64,000 nucleotides of DNA from positions 62,001 to 126,000 of the forward strand of contig CACWXP010000006.1 of the NCBI GenBank assembly GCA_902764875.1, read 5' to 3'. Shown here piece by piece: positions 1 to 9,150 of the stretch. Origin of the DNA: an uncultured Eubacteriales bacterium. Its GTDB lineage: Bacteria; Bacillota; Clostridia; Christensenellales; Aristaeellaceae. A model generated the notes under the pieces. The model was not told where the DNA came from. It worked only from the letters and a program-made list of their open reading frames with translations, and made no database searches. A program made the position numbers and the translations under genes. Each line of letters starts with the position of its first letter. Position 1 is the first letter of the stretch.

Positions 1-105
1 GCTTGCTTTTATGGTAAAATATCGTTCCTGTGGAAATATATTCCTGAAATCACTGCCGCGGTGGAACTGCATCCCGATTTCGGCAAAGACGAGGAGGAAA
101 ATGCG

Positions 106-522
106 ATGAATCTGGTTAAGTGCCCCAGATGTGATCTGAACTATATCCGTGAGGATGAGAAGTACTGCAAGATCTGCCTGCGTGAACTGAAGGGTGAAAG
201 CAACGATGACGAAGTTGAACTCTGCAGTATCTGCAATGAGGAGCCGGCACTTCCGGGCAAGGACATCTGTCTTTTCTGCCTTAAGGAGATGAATAAGAGT
301 AACAGCAAACCGGATGACACTACAGATTCCGATTCCGGGGAGAATGTTGATACGAGCAACATCGGCGACATGGATTCCGTCAGCGGCATGGATGAGATTA
401 TTCCGGAAGAGGATGATCCCATTCCGTCCCAGGAATATGGTGAAATTGAGGAAGAGCTTTCCCTTGAGGACGTCCGGGAGGACGAAGAACGGGAAGCCGA
501 TGAGGACGAGGAAGAAGAATAA
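106..522 (+). CDS. Zinc-ribbon protein with acidic tail
   Basis: A 138-residue protein whose specific role I do not recognise. The first 70 residues carry four CxxC knuckles (CPRC, CKIC, CSIC, CLFC), which fits two zinc ribbons. The remainder is a low-complexity Asp/Glu/Ser tail with no visible fold. An in-frame GTG exists 45 bases upstream at 61, but GAGGAGG at 91-97 sits 8 bases before the ATG at 106, so I start there. The stop lies 35 bases before a metallophosphoesterase gene on the same strand, so the two are probably cotranscribed. A TAAAAT at 15-20 could be the -10 of the promoter, but its -35 cannot be judged at the window edge. Confidence 0.75.
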   Translation: MNLVKCPRCDLNYIREDEKYCKICLRELKGESNDDEVELCSICNEEPALPGKDICLFCLKEMNKSNSKPDDTTDSDSGENVDTSNIGDMDSVSGMDEIIPEEDDPIPSQEYGEIEEELSLEDVREDEEREADEDEEEE

Positions 523-557
523 AACTTACCGATAAGCGGTGACGGAAGGAACGGAAT

Positions 558-1268
558 ATGCGCCTGTTTGCCATCGGGGATCTGCACATGCCGGGGGGCG
601 ACGATAAACCCATGGATGTGTTCGGACCCCAGTGGGACAGGCATTTTTTGCGTATTAGTGAAGCATGGCGCAGATGTGTCGGCGAAGAAGATCTTGTTTT
701 GATACCGGGTGACATCAGCTGGGCCATGCAGCTGGAGAAAGCAATTCCGGATCTGATGGAGATTGCGGCACTTCCGGGCAGAAAGATCCTGTGTAAAGGA
801 AACCATGAATACTGGTGGTCTTCTGTCAGTCGGGTTCGCGCGGTTTTGCCGGACAATATGAAGGCGCTTCAGTTTGACGCCGTGGACGTCGGACCGTGCG
901 TGATTTGCGGAACACGCGGCTGGAACTACCCGACGGAAAAAAATCCGCTTTCCCCGGAAGATGAAAAAATATTTAAAAGAGAACTCCAACGGCTTCAGAT
1001 GGCGCTGGAGAGAGCAGAAACGATCGGAGGGGGAAAACCGATTCTGGTGATGATGCATTTTCCACCCCGGATGGCGGATGAGACAGACTCTCCCTTCACC
1101 AGGACGCTGGAAGCATTCCCGCGGGTGAGGGCGGCGGTATACGGTCATCTTCACGCGGAAGCTTTTGCCGCGGGGGTTGCGGGAGTCTATGGCGGGATCC
1201 GGTACGACCCGGTGTCCTGTGACGGAATCGGTTTCTGTCCGAAGGAAATCCCCTGGCCTGTTCTGTAG
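558..1268 (+). CDS. Metallophosphoesterase, calcineurin-like
   Basis: A 236-residue predicted cytoplasmic phosphoesterase. The metal-binding motifs of the family appear in order: GDLH near the N-terminus, GDISW, GNHEYWW, MMHFPP and YGHLH near the C-terminus. Together they supply the Asp, Asn and His ligands of a dinuclear metal centre. The length is normal for the stand-alone family. The substrate cannot be read from the sequence. It follows the zinc-ribbon gene in the same direction and ends just before an intrinsic terminator at 1308-1345, so it closes a small transcription unit ahead of the division cluster. Confidence 0.85.
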   Translation: MRLFAIGDLHMPGGDDKPMDVFGPQWDRHFLRISEAWRRCVGEEDLVLIPGDISWAMQLEKAIPDLMEIAALPGRKILCKGNHEYWWSSVSRVRAVLPDNMKALQFDAVDVGPCVICGTRGWNYPTEKNPLSPEDEKIFKRELQRLQMALERAETIGGGKPILVMMHFPPRMADETDSPFTRTLEAFPRVRAAVYGHLHAEAFAAGVAGVYGGIRYDPVSCDGIGFCPKEIPWPVL

Positions 1269-1307
1269 AATTCTAAACTTTTTGTTACATTATTCAGAAA
1301 GCCTACA

Positions 1308-1345
1308 AGGAATCAACCTCTGTATCAGAGGGTGGTTCCTTTTTG
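1308..1345 (+). terminator. Intrinsic terminator after the phosphoesterase
   Basis: A 14-bp imperfect stem (1308-1321 with 1327-1340, one wobble and one mismatch) encloses a 5-base loop and is followed by a T run. It separates the phosphoesterase unit from the mraZ promoter region. Confidence 0.7.
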
Positions 1346-1471
1346 TATACAAAATATGGTGATGAAGGGTTGAAAAACCCACAAGAACCGGATAAATATT
1401 ACAAAAACATTACAAAAATATTAATAAATTTAAATACAACATCGAAATAACGGGCGGGATGGTTGAATTTC

Positions 1472-1499
1472 TTGCTTGCAAGGGGAACAAAACTATGCT
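1472..1499 (+). promoter_or_regulatory. Promoter of the mraZ division cluster
   Basis: TTGCTT (1472-1477) and TATGCT (1494-1499) are separated by 16 bases, a sigma-A type promoter reading into mraZ. The leader downstream holds two similar G-rich words, TGGGGAAAAAGGGA at 1507 and TGGTAGCAAAGGG at 1548. They resemble the TGG-rich direct repeats bound by MraZ in other bacteria, but their spacing is 9 rather than 10, so calling them an operator is tentative. The rest of the 1346-1571 gap holds nothing else I recognise. Confidence 0.6.
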
Positions 1500-1571
1500 A
1501 AATTTGTGGGGAAAAAGGGAATTAAGTCCCAAATTCGAACATTTAAGTGGTAGCAAAGGGGGAGAAAGTCA

Positions 1572-2105
1572 GTGGATGATCATCCGAACGGAACATCCGG
1601 AAGAACGACAGAACCCCCCGGGAAGGCAGAAAAGCAAAGACCGATCAGATTTATCGGTTCCTTTAACCACAGTCTGGATGCTAAAGGCCGACTGGTGATT
1701 CCACAAAATTTTCGCGAAAAGTTGGGCGATCCGTTCTGCGTGGCGCCTTCCTATGACTTCAAGTCCATTTCCGTTTATCCGACCGAGATGTGGGAAAAAC
1801 GGAATGAAGCGTATGAAAAGCTTGGGAAACTGAATCCGGCGCTGAACCGTTATCTGGAGCAGTTTTATGCACTGAGTTACGACGGACAGTCCTGCGACGC
1901 CCAGGGACGTGTCCTTCTCCCGTCGAACATCCGCCAGAAGATTCTCGGAGAAGAGCGGGACGTGGAAATCACCGGCGCAAACGATCATATCCGCATCGTG
2001 GCGGAGACCGTCAGCGCGGAGAGCTGGAGTCAGTTTGGCTCCGAACTGCCCGGACTCCTTGAAATGATTGCGTCTCTGGAAAGAAAAGAGACGCTCGACA
2101 CATAA
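1572..2105 (+). CDS. mraZ: Transcriptional regulator MraZ
   Basis: A 177-residue MraZ/AbrB-fold DNA-binding protein that in other bacteria represses the division and cell-wall cluster it heads. The first hallmark FNHSLDAKGRLVIP lies at about residues 31-44, and the second AbrB-like repeat, DAQGRVLLPSNIR, lies in the second half. The start is GTG at 1572, preceded by GGGGGAG at 1558-1564. This gives about 25 extra hydrophilic residues before the usual N-terminus, and no ATG closer to the domain offers an alternative. It is first in the cluster, as is typical, but the methyltransferase gene rsmH that normally follows is absent. Confidence 0.93.
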   Translation: MDDHPNGTSGRTTEPPGKAEKQRPIRFIGSFNHSLDAKGRLVIPQNFREKLGDPFCVAPSYDFKSISVYPTEMWEKRNEAYEKLGKLNPALNRYLEQFYALSYDGQSCDAQGRVLLPSNIRQKILGEERDVEITGANDHIRIVAETVSAESWSQFGSELPGLLEMIASLERKETLDT

Positions 2106-2122
2106 GACCGGAGGAATGACTG

Positions 2123-2716
2123 ATGCTTGAGATGCCGATCCGCACCGGACGCAGGATGCAGGATGCTGCAAGACAGATACGCGAGAACTACTCCCGGCGC
2201 ACCAACGAACGCCAGCAGGTGAACAGTTTGCACAGGCAGCGCATGACCTGCTCTGATTCCATGCGGTCTTTTACAAACACGCAGGACTGGATGAACGGAA
2301 TGAGCATCAGTCCCAGCGGCCGTTTTCAGGTTGTGGAAGAAATCAGACCGAAACAGAAGACTTTCTCTCGTGAAGGAATCCGCTGGAACGTGGCCTGGAT
2401 CATTCTGTTTGTGGTTGCTTTTCTTTGCGCCGCCGTACTGACGGCAGATGTTGCCGGAATGGGCCTCGGCTCCCGTTCCATCGGCCGTCTGAACAGTAAA
2501 ATTGCGGATCTTACCCGCAGAAACAATGAGCTGAAGCAGGAAGTGGAACTCAATTCCGCCGACGTCAGTGTGTGCACCGAAGCAGTGAAACTGAACCTGA
2601 TTTCCGGCTCCGGTGCACAGACCATTCTTCTTACCGCACCCCAGGAGAACGGAGCAGTTACAGCTGAGCTGCACAGCGCCAGCATGGGCTGGATCACGGG
2701 TAACGCGGGAGAATAA
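2123..2716 (+). CDS. FtsL-like division protein
   Basis: A 197-residue bitopic membrane protein. A basic cytoplasmic N-terminus of about 87 residues leads into one transmembrane helix (about 88-110) and a short extracytoplasmic coiled coil (about 118-145), then a compact tail. This is the topology and position (between mraZ and murE) of FtsL, which helps assemble FtsQ/DivIB and FtsB/DivIC at the septum. Sequence conservation in FtsL is too low for a firm motif match, so the call rests on architecture and context. The start has GGAGG about 10 bases upstream. Confidence 0.65.
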   Translation: MLEMPIRTGRRMQDAARQIRENYSRRTNERQQVNSLHRQRMTCSDSMRSFTNTQDWMNGMSISPSGRFQVVEEIRPKQKTFSREGIRWNVAWIILFVVAFLCAAVLTADVAGMGLGSRSIGRLNSKIADLTRRNNELKQEVELNSADVSVCTEAVKLNLISGSGAQTILLTAPQENGAVTAELHSASMGWITGNAGE

Positions 2717-2739
2717 AACAAGTCAGGAGATGCACCGTT

Positions 2740-4209
2740 ATGAAGCTTTGTGAATTGCTGACAGATTTGCCTTACGTGGTTTCAACCCGCGGGGATATGA
2801 ATACGGAAATCAGGGAGATTACATCCTCCAGCCGGGATAAAACCGTGGGAGGATTGTTTTTCTGTATTGTGGGCGCACGTTTCGACGCCCATGATTACGC
2901 GTGGGAAGCTATTGATAACGGCTGTGTTGCGTTGATTGTCGAACGCTATACGGAACTGAATGTTCCGCAGGTTTTGGTCAGCAACGGGCGGGCGGCCATG
3001 GCCCGGATTGCGGACGCATTTTACGGGTATCCGTCCAGAAAAATGCGGATGATCGGTATTACCGGCACAAAGGGAAAGACCACCACCACTTATCTGCTGA
3101 AAAGTATTTGCGAAAAAGCCGGCCTGAAGTGCGGTATCATCGGTTCCACCGGCACGCTTGTGGAAGATCAGCACCTTGACAGCAAACTGACCACCCCGGA
3201 TCCCATTGATCTTCAAAAAATGCTGAAGATGATGGCGGATGAAGGCGTTAAGGTCTGTTGTATGGAAGTTTCCGCTCATGCCATTGACATGAACCGGCTG
3301 GACGGGATGTCTTTTGAGGTCGGGTGTTATACAAACCTCAGCCAGGATCATCTGGACTATTTTTATACCATGGATCGTTATTTTGAGACGAAAAAGAAAT
3401 TTTTCACCTCCGGAATGGCGAAAAACGCCGCCATCAATGCGGACGATGAAACTGCTGAAAAACTGAAAGACGGTCTGACGACACCGTTTATTACCTACGG
3501 AATCTGTGTGAATGCGGATGTGTTCGCACGGGACATAGAAATCACCGAAGAAGGCGTCAGTTTCAACGTTCGAATGAACGGCATGGAGGAAATCGGTATC
3601 CATATGAATATGACCGGTATGTTCAATGTATACAATGCGCTGGCGGCGACAAGCTGTGCACTCATTATGGGGATCGCGCCGGAGAAAATCCGGGAAGGTC
3701 TGGAGGCTGTGACCCACGTGCCCGGCCGTATCGAAGTGCTGCAAACGGGGACGCCCTATAAAGTGATTCTTGATTACAGCCATTCTCCGGATGCACTGGA
3801 AAACATTCTTAAAACCGTTCGCCAGTTTACCCGCCACCGGCTGATTGCGCTGTTCGGCTGCGGCGGAGACAGGGACAAGGGAAAACGGCCGATGATGGGC
3901 GAGATCGGCGGCAGGCTGGCGGATCACTGCATTCTGACTTCAGACAATCCGCGCACGGAGAACCCGACGGTTATTCTTGCGGCCATCGAGAAGGGCATCA
4001 AGCCGACCGGGAAAAGCTATGAAGTCATTGAAAATCGGAGAGAAGCGATACGGAAAGCACTGCATATGGCAGAAGACGGCGATATCATTGTCCTTGCGGG
4101 TAAAGGGCATGAGACCTATCAGGAAATCATGGGCGTCAAGCGTCCCTTTGACGAGAAGGTCATCGTCAGCGAACTGCTGACCGAGATGCGCGAAGAAAAG
4201 GAAAAATGA
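2740..4209 (+). CDS. murE: UDP-MurNAc-tripeptide synthetase MurE
   Basis: A 489-residue cytoplasmic Mur ligase that adds the third residue of the peptidoglycan stem peptide using ATP. The P-loop GTKGKTTTT lies near residue 109, the carbamylated-lysine region follows, and DNPR is at residues 402-405. DNPR marks enzymes specific for meso-diaminopimelate, whereas lysine-adding enzymes have a different tetrad. Length is typical. In most Clostridia murF follows, but here only 61 bases separate the stop from mraY. Confidence 0.95.
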   Translation: MKLCELLTDLPYVVSTRGDMNTEIREITSSSRDKTVGGLFFCIVGARFDAHDYAWEAIDNGCVALIVERYTELNVPQVLVSNGRAAMARIADAFYGYPSRKMRMIGITGTKGKTTTTYLLKSICEKAGLKCGIIGSTGTLVEDQHLDSKLTTPDPIDLQKMLKMMADEGVKVCCMEVSAHAIDMNRLDGMSFEVGCYTNLSQDHLDYFYTMDRYFETKKKFFTSGMAKNAAINADDETAEKLKDGLTTPFITYGICVNADVFARDIEITEEGVSFNVRMNGMEEIGIHMNMTGMFNVYNALAATSCALIMGIAPEKIREGLEAVTHVPGRIEVLQTGTPYKVILDYSHSPDALENILKTVRQFTRHRLIALFGCGGDRDKGKRPMMGEIGGRLADHCILTSDNPRTENPTVILAAIEKGIKPTGKSYEVIENRREAIRKALHMAEDGDIIVLAGKGHETYQEIMGVKRPFDEKVIVSELLTEMREEKEK

Positions 4210-4270
4210 CATCCGGCGGAGAATTATAATAGGATATGAATGCTCCCCGGAAAGGAAGTCGGTTGGCTGT

Positions 4271-5278
4271 ATGATCAGGATGACGGGCGCCCTGCTGCTT
4301 TCACTGGCCATCGCGCTGTTTACAGGGCCGAAACTGATTAAGTTCCTGAAAAAGCTCCATTTCGGACAGACAATTTATGAACTGGGTCCGGCGCACCAGC
4401 AGAAACAGGGCACGCCGGTGATGGGCGGGCTGATGATGGCGGCCGGAATCGTGGCGGCGTCTCTGCTCTTCCACCCGGCCAAGTGGTCAGGTGCGTGGGA
4501 TTATATTTTTCCGCTCCTGGCCGTATCTCTTCTGAGCATGGCCGTCGGATTTGCGGATGATTATATCAAGGCGGTGAAGAAACGGCACGAAGGCCTTTCC
4601 CCGTGGCAGAAAATTGCGGGTCAGGTGGTCGTAGCCGTCGGCTTCAGCGTCTATTGTTATTTTTCACCGGCGGTGGGGAGCAGGATCCGCATTCCTTTCT
4701 TCGATACCGAATGGGATCTGGGTATTTTCTATATTCCGCTGATGTCTCTGCTGACAATTTTCATTGTCAACAGCAGCAACCTGCAGGACGGGCTGGACGG
4801 GCTCCTCAGCACGGTGACCGCGGTCGGCGCTTCCGCGTGGACCGTGATTTGCGTGATGCTGATGCTGGTACCCGCGCTTGCTTCCGTTACGGATCCGGAT
4901 GGCGCACAGGTTACCGGCACCTTTATGATCAGCGTGGCCGGTGCCTGTGTCGGTTTTCTGCGCTATAACCGCTATCCGGCGAAGACTTTTATGGGTGATA
5001 CGGGCAGTATGCTGCTGGGTGGCGCCATGGCGGCCTGCGCTATGCTGCTTCGTCTTCCGATCCTGCTCCTGTTCATTTTCTTCACGCCGATAATGAGCAG
5101 CGTAAGCGTGATTCTCCAGCGCTACTATTTCAAGCTGACCCATGGGAAGCGGATCTTCCTGATGAGCCCCATTCATCACCATTTTGAGAAAAAAGGTTAT
5201 TCAGAAACGCAGATTGTCAGTATGTACGCGGGCATCACTCTTGTGCTGAGCCTGATCGCCATACTGAGCATCTGCTGA
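4271..5278 (+). CDS. mraY: Phospho-MurNAc-pentapeptide transferase MraY
   Basis: A 335-residue polytopic inner-membrane enzyme that moves phospho-MurNAc-pentapeptide onto undecaprenyl phosphate to make lipid I. Family signatures are present: FADDYIK, NSSNLQDGLDGL, FMGDTGSMLLGG and the HHHFEKKG histidine cluster near the C-terminus. About ten hydrophobic segments and normal length support a full gene. GGAAAGGAAG lies upstream of the ATG. The short gap to murE contains a TATAAT at 4225-4230 without a clear -35. Confidence 0.95.
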   Translation: MIRMTGALLLSLAIALFTGPKLIKFLKKLHFGQTIYELGPAHQQKQGTPVMGGLMMAAGIVAASLLFHPAKWSGAWDYIFPLLAVSLLSMAVGFADDYIKAVKKRHEGLSPWQKIAGQVVVAVGFSVYCYFSPAVGSRIRIPFFDTEWDLGIFYIPLMSLLTIFIVNSSNLQDGLDGLLSTVTAVGASAWTVICVMLMLVPALASVTDPDGAQVTGTFMISVAGACVGFLRYNRYPAKTFMGDTGSMLLGGAMAACAMLLRLPILLLFIFFTPIMSSVSVILQRYYFKLTHGKRIFLMSPIHHHFEKKGYSETQIVSMYAGITLVLSLIAILSIC

Positions 5279-5298
5279 GACAAAAGAGGGAATGAATC

Positions 5299-6669
5299 AT
5301 GGATTTCAATCAAAAGAAGGTTCTGGTTGTCGGAATGGCACGCAGCGGAGTTGCCGCGGCACAGTTACTGCGGGCCAGCGGAGCGGATGTGACGGTGAAC
5401 GACAGCAAGAGCGAGGAAGAACTGGGCTCCCAGCTCGCTCCGCTGGAAGGACTCCAACTGACCCGTGCATTCGGCCGCCCGGCCATGGAACTGCTTGAAG
5501 GAAAGGACTGTATGGTGATTTCCCCGGGCATTCCGGATTCCGCGCCCTTTGTGATCCGGGCGAAGGAAGCAGGTATTTATGTGATCGGTGAACTGGAGCT
5601 TGCAGCCCAGCTTTCCCGCGGAGTTCTCACGGCTGTTTCCGGCACCAACGGAAAAACAACGACCGTTTCTCTCCTGGGAGAAATGTTTACCAATGCCGGC
5701 CGTGTAACCCACGTGGTCGGAAATATAGGATATCCTTTCTCCCTGGCGGCGCTCGTCAGCCGAGAAGAGGATGTGATCGTCTGCGAGGTTTCCTCCTTCC
5801 AGATGGAAACAGCGGACACGTTTCATCCGCATGTCGCTCTGCTGACCAATATCACAGAGGATCACCTGAACCGCCATGGAACCATGGAGGTTTATACAGC
5901 ACTGAAAATGCGGATGTTCCGCAATCAGACTGCTTCAGACTATGCAGTGTTCAATGCGGACGATCCGGGCCTCGCCGGCCTGTCAAAACAGGTTCACAGC
6001 AAAGTGATGAAATTCAGTCGGAAAAAAGAAGTCCGTGAAGGTGCGTTTGTCAGGGATGATTTGGTCTGGCTGCGCATGGACGGCAGCGAAAAGAAAATCT
6101 GCAGAACAGACGAGATTTACATTCCCGGACCGCACAACCTTGAAAATGCCCTCGGCGCGGTATGCGTTGCAGGAGCCATGAAGATACCGGTTCCCGTCAT
6201 ACGTCACACGCTCAAAACATTCCGGGGTGTGGAGCACCGGATCGAACGCGTGCGAGAACTGGACGGCATTACTTACATCAACGACAGCAAGGGAACCAAT
6301 GTGGATTCCACAATAAAGGCCGTACAGACCATGAACGAGCCTACCGTTATCCTTCTCGGCGGTTATGACAAGCATACATCCTTCGATCCGCTGGCAAGGG
6401 AGATTGCTTCGAGTCCGGCGATCCGAAAAGCGGTCCTGATTGGTGAAACGGCACCTCTTATTCAAAACGCACTGCAGCGTGCAGGGTTCGGTGAAACGGA
6501 GTTTGCCGATTCCCTGGGCGAGGCCGTCGAAAAGGCCCGGAGATCGGCCGGTGCAGGATGGAATGTGCTTCTGAGCCCTGCGTGCGCCAGTTTTGATATG
6601 TTTAAAGACTATGAAGAACGTGGTCGGGTTTTCAAGGAGATCGTTAACAAACTGGAATCAGTGAAGTAG
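5299..6669 (+). CDS. murD: UDP-MurNAc-L-Ala:D-Glu ligase MurD
   Basis: A 456-residue cytoplasmic Mur ligase adding D-glutamate to UDP-MurNAc-L-alanine. It has an N-terminal Rossmann-like UDP-binding region (VLVVGMARSGVAA), the ATP loop GTNGKTTTVSLLG, ITEDHLNRHG, and the C-terminal motif YINDSKGTNVDST. Length is typical. The ATG at 5299 has AGAGGGA upstream. It is 20 bases from mraY and 34 from ftsQ. The genes usually next in the order, ftsW/spoVE and murG, are missing here. Confidence 0.95.
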   Translation: MDFNQKKVLVVGMARSGVAAAQLLRASGADVTVNDSKSEEELGSQLAPLEGLQLTRAFGRPAMELLEGKDCMVISPGIPDSAPFVIRAKEAGIYVIGELELAAQLSRGVLTAVSGTNGKTTTVSLLGEMFTNAGRVTHVVGNIGYPFSLAALVSREEDVIVCEVSSFQMETADTFHPHVALLTNITEDHLNRHGTMEVYTALKMRMFRNQTASDYAVFNADDPGLAGLSKQVHSKVMKFSRKKEVREGAFVRDDLVWLRMDGSEKKICRTDEIYIPGPHNLENALGAVCVAGAMKIPVPVIRHTLKTFRGVEHRIERVRELDGITYINDSKGTNVDSTIKAVQTMNEPTVILLGGYDKHTSFDPLAREIASSPAIRKAVLIGETAPLIQNALQRAGFGETEFADSLGEAVEKARRSAGAGWNVLLSPACASFDMFKDYEERGRVFKEIVNKLESVK

Positions 6670-6703
6670 AAACAGACTAAAGTCTGCGATGGAGGTGAGC
6701 CGG

Positions 6704-7789
6704 ATGCAGGGACCTGTGCAGCCGTCCCCGGGCAGAAGGGCGGGAGATTCCAAGAATGCGTCCGGCCAGAATACGGGGGAGCTCAAAGACTGGCAGCGGA
6801 ATACCTGGTTCGGTCCGGTACCGGACAACAGCAATCCGTTTGAAGAGCCGGAAACGGCCCCGGAACTGCTCGAAGTTCGATCCAGCAGCGTCAGTGACCA
6901 TACGGGTGAATTCTGGACAGATCAGCAGCAAACCGGATATCAGTATGCGGCACGGGAAATCAGGGAACAGTCTGATACCCGCCACAGGGAAAGGACGAAC
7001 AAACAGGGCAGGAGGAGGATTTCCCTGCGGACTGTTATGATCGTGTTCCTCCTGTTTACAGCCGCTTTTGCAGCTGTTTATTTCGGCGTTTTCCGGATAC
7101 GCGAGATCCGCGTTACCGGAAACAGCCTGGTTTCTTCTGCGGACATTATTCAATTCAGCGGCATCCACAGGGGAGACAGTATACTCCGTCTCAGCGAGGA
7201 AGAAACAGGACGCCGTCTCACATCTGCTGCTATCACCGCAGCCCGTGAACGCAATAACTACACGTATTATACGCTGGAATTCCGGTATATCGAAAAGGAA
7301 CTGCCCGGGACCGTGACGATTGCCGTCAGGGAAAGGGAAGCCTGCTGCTTCCTGACCTGGTGCGGCATCATGTATGTCATGGATAAAAATGGGATGGTAC
7401 TGTATGAGACCGAGAATCCCTACATGAAGGATTCAGTCGTTCTTGTGGAGGTCAAGGGGCTGGATATACGCTCCGGGGCACATCTTGGACAGACCATGGT
7501 TCTTTCTTCTGCGGCTCAGGAACTGATTTTCAGGGATCTTTTCCTGGAAATGAAGGTGCTCGGCTGCACGGATCAGATTCTTGAAGCGGATCTTTCGAAT
7601 CCGTCGTCCATTCTGCTGACCACCCGGGATCACTTTACCGTTTCGCTGGGTAACAGCGAATCGCTGCACGCCAAACTGCGGGCGCTTTTCCTTGTCCGTG
7701 ACAAACTGAAGGAGATGGGAACGACCAGTGGATCCATCAATGTTTCGAATCCGGAAACCCCTTTTTATTCTCCTTCTTCCCCCCAGTAA
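6704..7789 (+). CDS. ftsQ: Cell division protein FtsQ/DivIB
   Basis: A 361-residue bitopic division protein. A long hydrophilic cytoplasmic tail (about 105 residues, rich in Gly, Arg and Gln) precedes one transmembrane helix (about 107-129), then a POTRA domain beginning RIREIRVTGNSLVSSADI, and a beta domain. It probably binds the FtsL-like protein outside the membrane. I chose the ATG at 6704 over the one at 6689 because GGAGGTGAG at 6691-6699 is correctly placed only for 6704. The cytoplasmic tail is longer than in many homologues. Confidence 0.85.
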   Translation: MQGPVQPSPGRRAGDSKNASGQNTGELKDWQRNTWFGPVPDNSNPFEEPETAPELLEVRSSSVSDHTGEFWTDQQQTGYQYAAREIREQSDTRHRERTNKQGRRRISLRTVMIVFLLFTAAFAAVYFGVFRIREIRVTGNSLVSSADIIQFSGIHRGDSILRLSEEETGRRLTSAAITAARERNNYTYYTLEFRYIEKELPGTVTIAVREREACCFLTWCGIMYVMDKNGMVLYETENPYMKDSVVLVEVKGLDIRSGAHLGQTMVLSSAAQELIFRDLFLEMKVLGCTDQILEADLSNPSSILLTTRDHFTVSLGNSESLHAKLRALFLVRDKLKEMGTTSGSINVSNPETPFYSPSSPQ

Positions 7790-7855
7790 AACCTGATGCA
7801 TTGGACAAAATTGTAACAAATTGCATAGAAATTGTAATAAATTACAGACAGACCC

Positions 7856-7884
7856 TTGCAAAACAAGTACGAACAGGCTATAAT
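7856..7884 (+). promoter_or_regulatory. Promoter of ftsA-ftsZ
   Basis: TTGCAA (7856-7861) and TATAAT (7879-7884) with exactly 17 bases between them, in the gap between ftsQ and ftsA. The pair of genes encoding the Z-ring can therefore be transcribed separately from the cluster upstream. Confidence 0.8.
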
Positions 7885-7946
7885 ATCTTATCGTGTGCAT
7901 TTAATTGTAGGAATTCCCCGGTCATTCCTGAGCACGGGAGGTTATA

Positions 7947-9146
7947 ATGGCTATGAAAACGACGGTTGCGGCCATCGACTTCGGTACCAGCAAAATTGTT
8001 ACGCTGGTTGCCGAAAACAGCGGAAGCCAGCGCTGCGACATTGTTGCGGCCGGCGTCGCAAAGTATGACGGATATCTTGAGGAAGGCTGGAACAATCCCG
8101 GACAGCTTGACGAAGCAATCCGCCGCTCCATCACCGACGCCGAAGAACAGGCAGGTTCCAAAATCCGAGAGATCAATGTCGGCGTTCCGGGCGCCTTTAC
8201 ACATGTTTATGCGACCAAGGTGACCATTTCGCTGAAGGGGACGGACCCGCGGGTCACATCCGCAGACGTGAAGGCTTCCTTCACCAAAGCGGCTGAGAAT
8301 CTGACCAATGTTCCCGGCGTGGTCATTCATTCCAGCCCCGCCTGGTTTATGGTGGACAGCGGGAAGAAGACGCTTGAACCTGTCGGCATGAAGGGACGCG
8401 AGATGACCGCCTACATCAGCTTTGTGGTCGGGAACCGCTTCTTTATCGACGATGTCACCAACCGGATGGCCGATCTTGGGATCGTGGTGTCCGGTTTCTT
8501 CTCCACTTCCGCAGGCGAAGCCATGCTGTACCTGAACGAACAGGAGCGCGACCGCACTTCCGTTCTGATCGACATGGGATATCTGAACACCGAGATTATC
8601 GGCGTAGAGGGTGACGCCATTATTTATCATAAGGTACTGGAACTGGGCGGCGGCGATTTGGCCGTTGCACTGGCTGAGGAGCTGGATATCTCCCTCAGTG
8701 CAGCCGAGGATATCAAGCGCAAGTTTGTTTACGGCATTGAAACCACCGGCGAAACCTATGAGGTTCCCGGAACCGACGGGCAGAAAGGAATCACATTTAC
8801 CCGGGAGCAGGTCAAGCCCATTATTACACGGACATTGGATGAAATCTGCGACAGGATCAAGGAATCCATCGACGACGACTTCGGTTCTCTGGGCAGCTGG
8901 AGCAGCGTGTTCCTTACCGGCGGCGGGCTCAGCTTTAATCGCGGCGGCAAGGAATATCTTGCGGGCAGACTCAATCGTCCCGTTCAGGAGACACCACGCA
9001 GAACCACGAAGCTCAACAGTCACAGTTTCTCCAGCGCACTGGGCCTCATGGATCTGATTATCGACACCATTGAGCAGCAGCATCAGCCGGCGGCCGGTGC
9101 AGGCGGCAGAATCAAAGACTTTTTCCGTAGTCTGTTGGGAGGTTAA
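7947..9146 (+). CDS. ftsA: Cell division protein FtsA
   Basis: A 399-residue actin-like ATPase that tethers FtsZ to the membrane. The actin-family phosphate loop IDFGTSK is at the N-terminus, [12 protein letters not shown] and LTGGGLSF supply later nucleotide-binding loops, and the C-terminal [13 protein letters not shown] forms the amphipathic membrane-targeting helix. GGGAGG precedes the ATG at 7947; a second ATG two codons later is possible. The stop is 4 bases before ftsZ, so translation is coupled. Confidence 0.94.
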   Translation: MAMKTTVAAIDFGTSKIVTLVAENSGSQRCDIVAAGVAKYDGYLEEGWNNPGQLDEAIRRSITDAEEQAGSKIREINVGVPGAFTHVYATKVTISLKGTDPRVTSADVKASFTKAAENLTNVPGVVIHSSPAWFMVDSGKKTLEPVGMKGREMTAYISFVVGNRFFIDDVTNRMADLGIVVSGFFSTSAGEAMLYLNEQERDRTSVLIDMGYLNTEIIGVEGDAIIYHKVLELGGGDLAVALAEELDISLSAAEDIKRKFVYGIETTGETYEVPGTDGQKGITFTREQVKPIITRTLDEICDRIKESIDDDFGSLGSWSSVFLTGGGLSFNRGGKEYLAGRLNRPVQETPRRTTKLNSHSFSSALGLMDLIIDTIEQQHQPAAGAGGRIKDFFRSLLGG

Positions 9147-9150
9147 ACAC

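Noticed and set aside
2782..3927. 381-codon minus-strand frame
   Set aside because: Shadow of murE; no recognisable motif or ribosome site.
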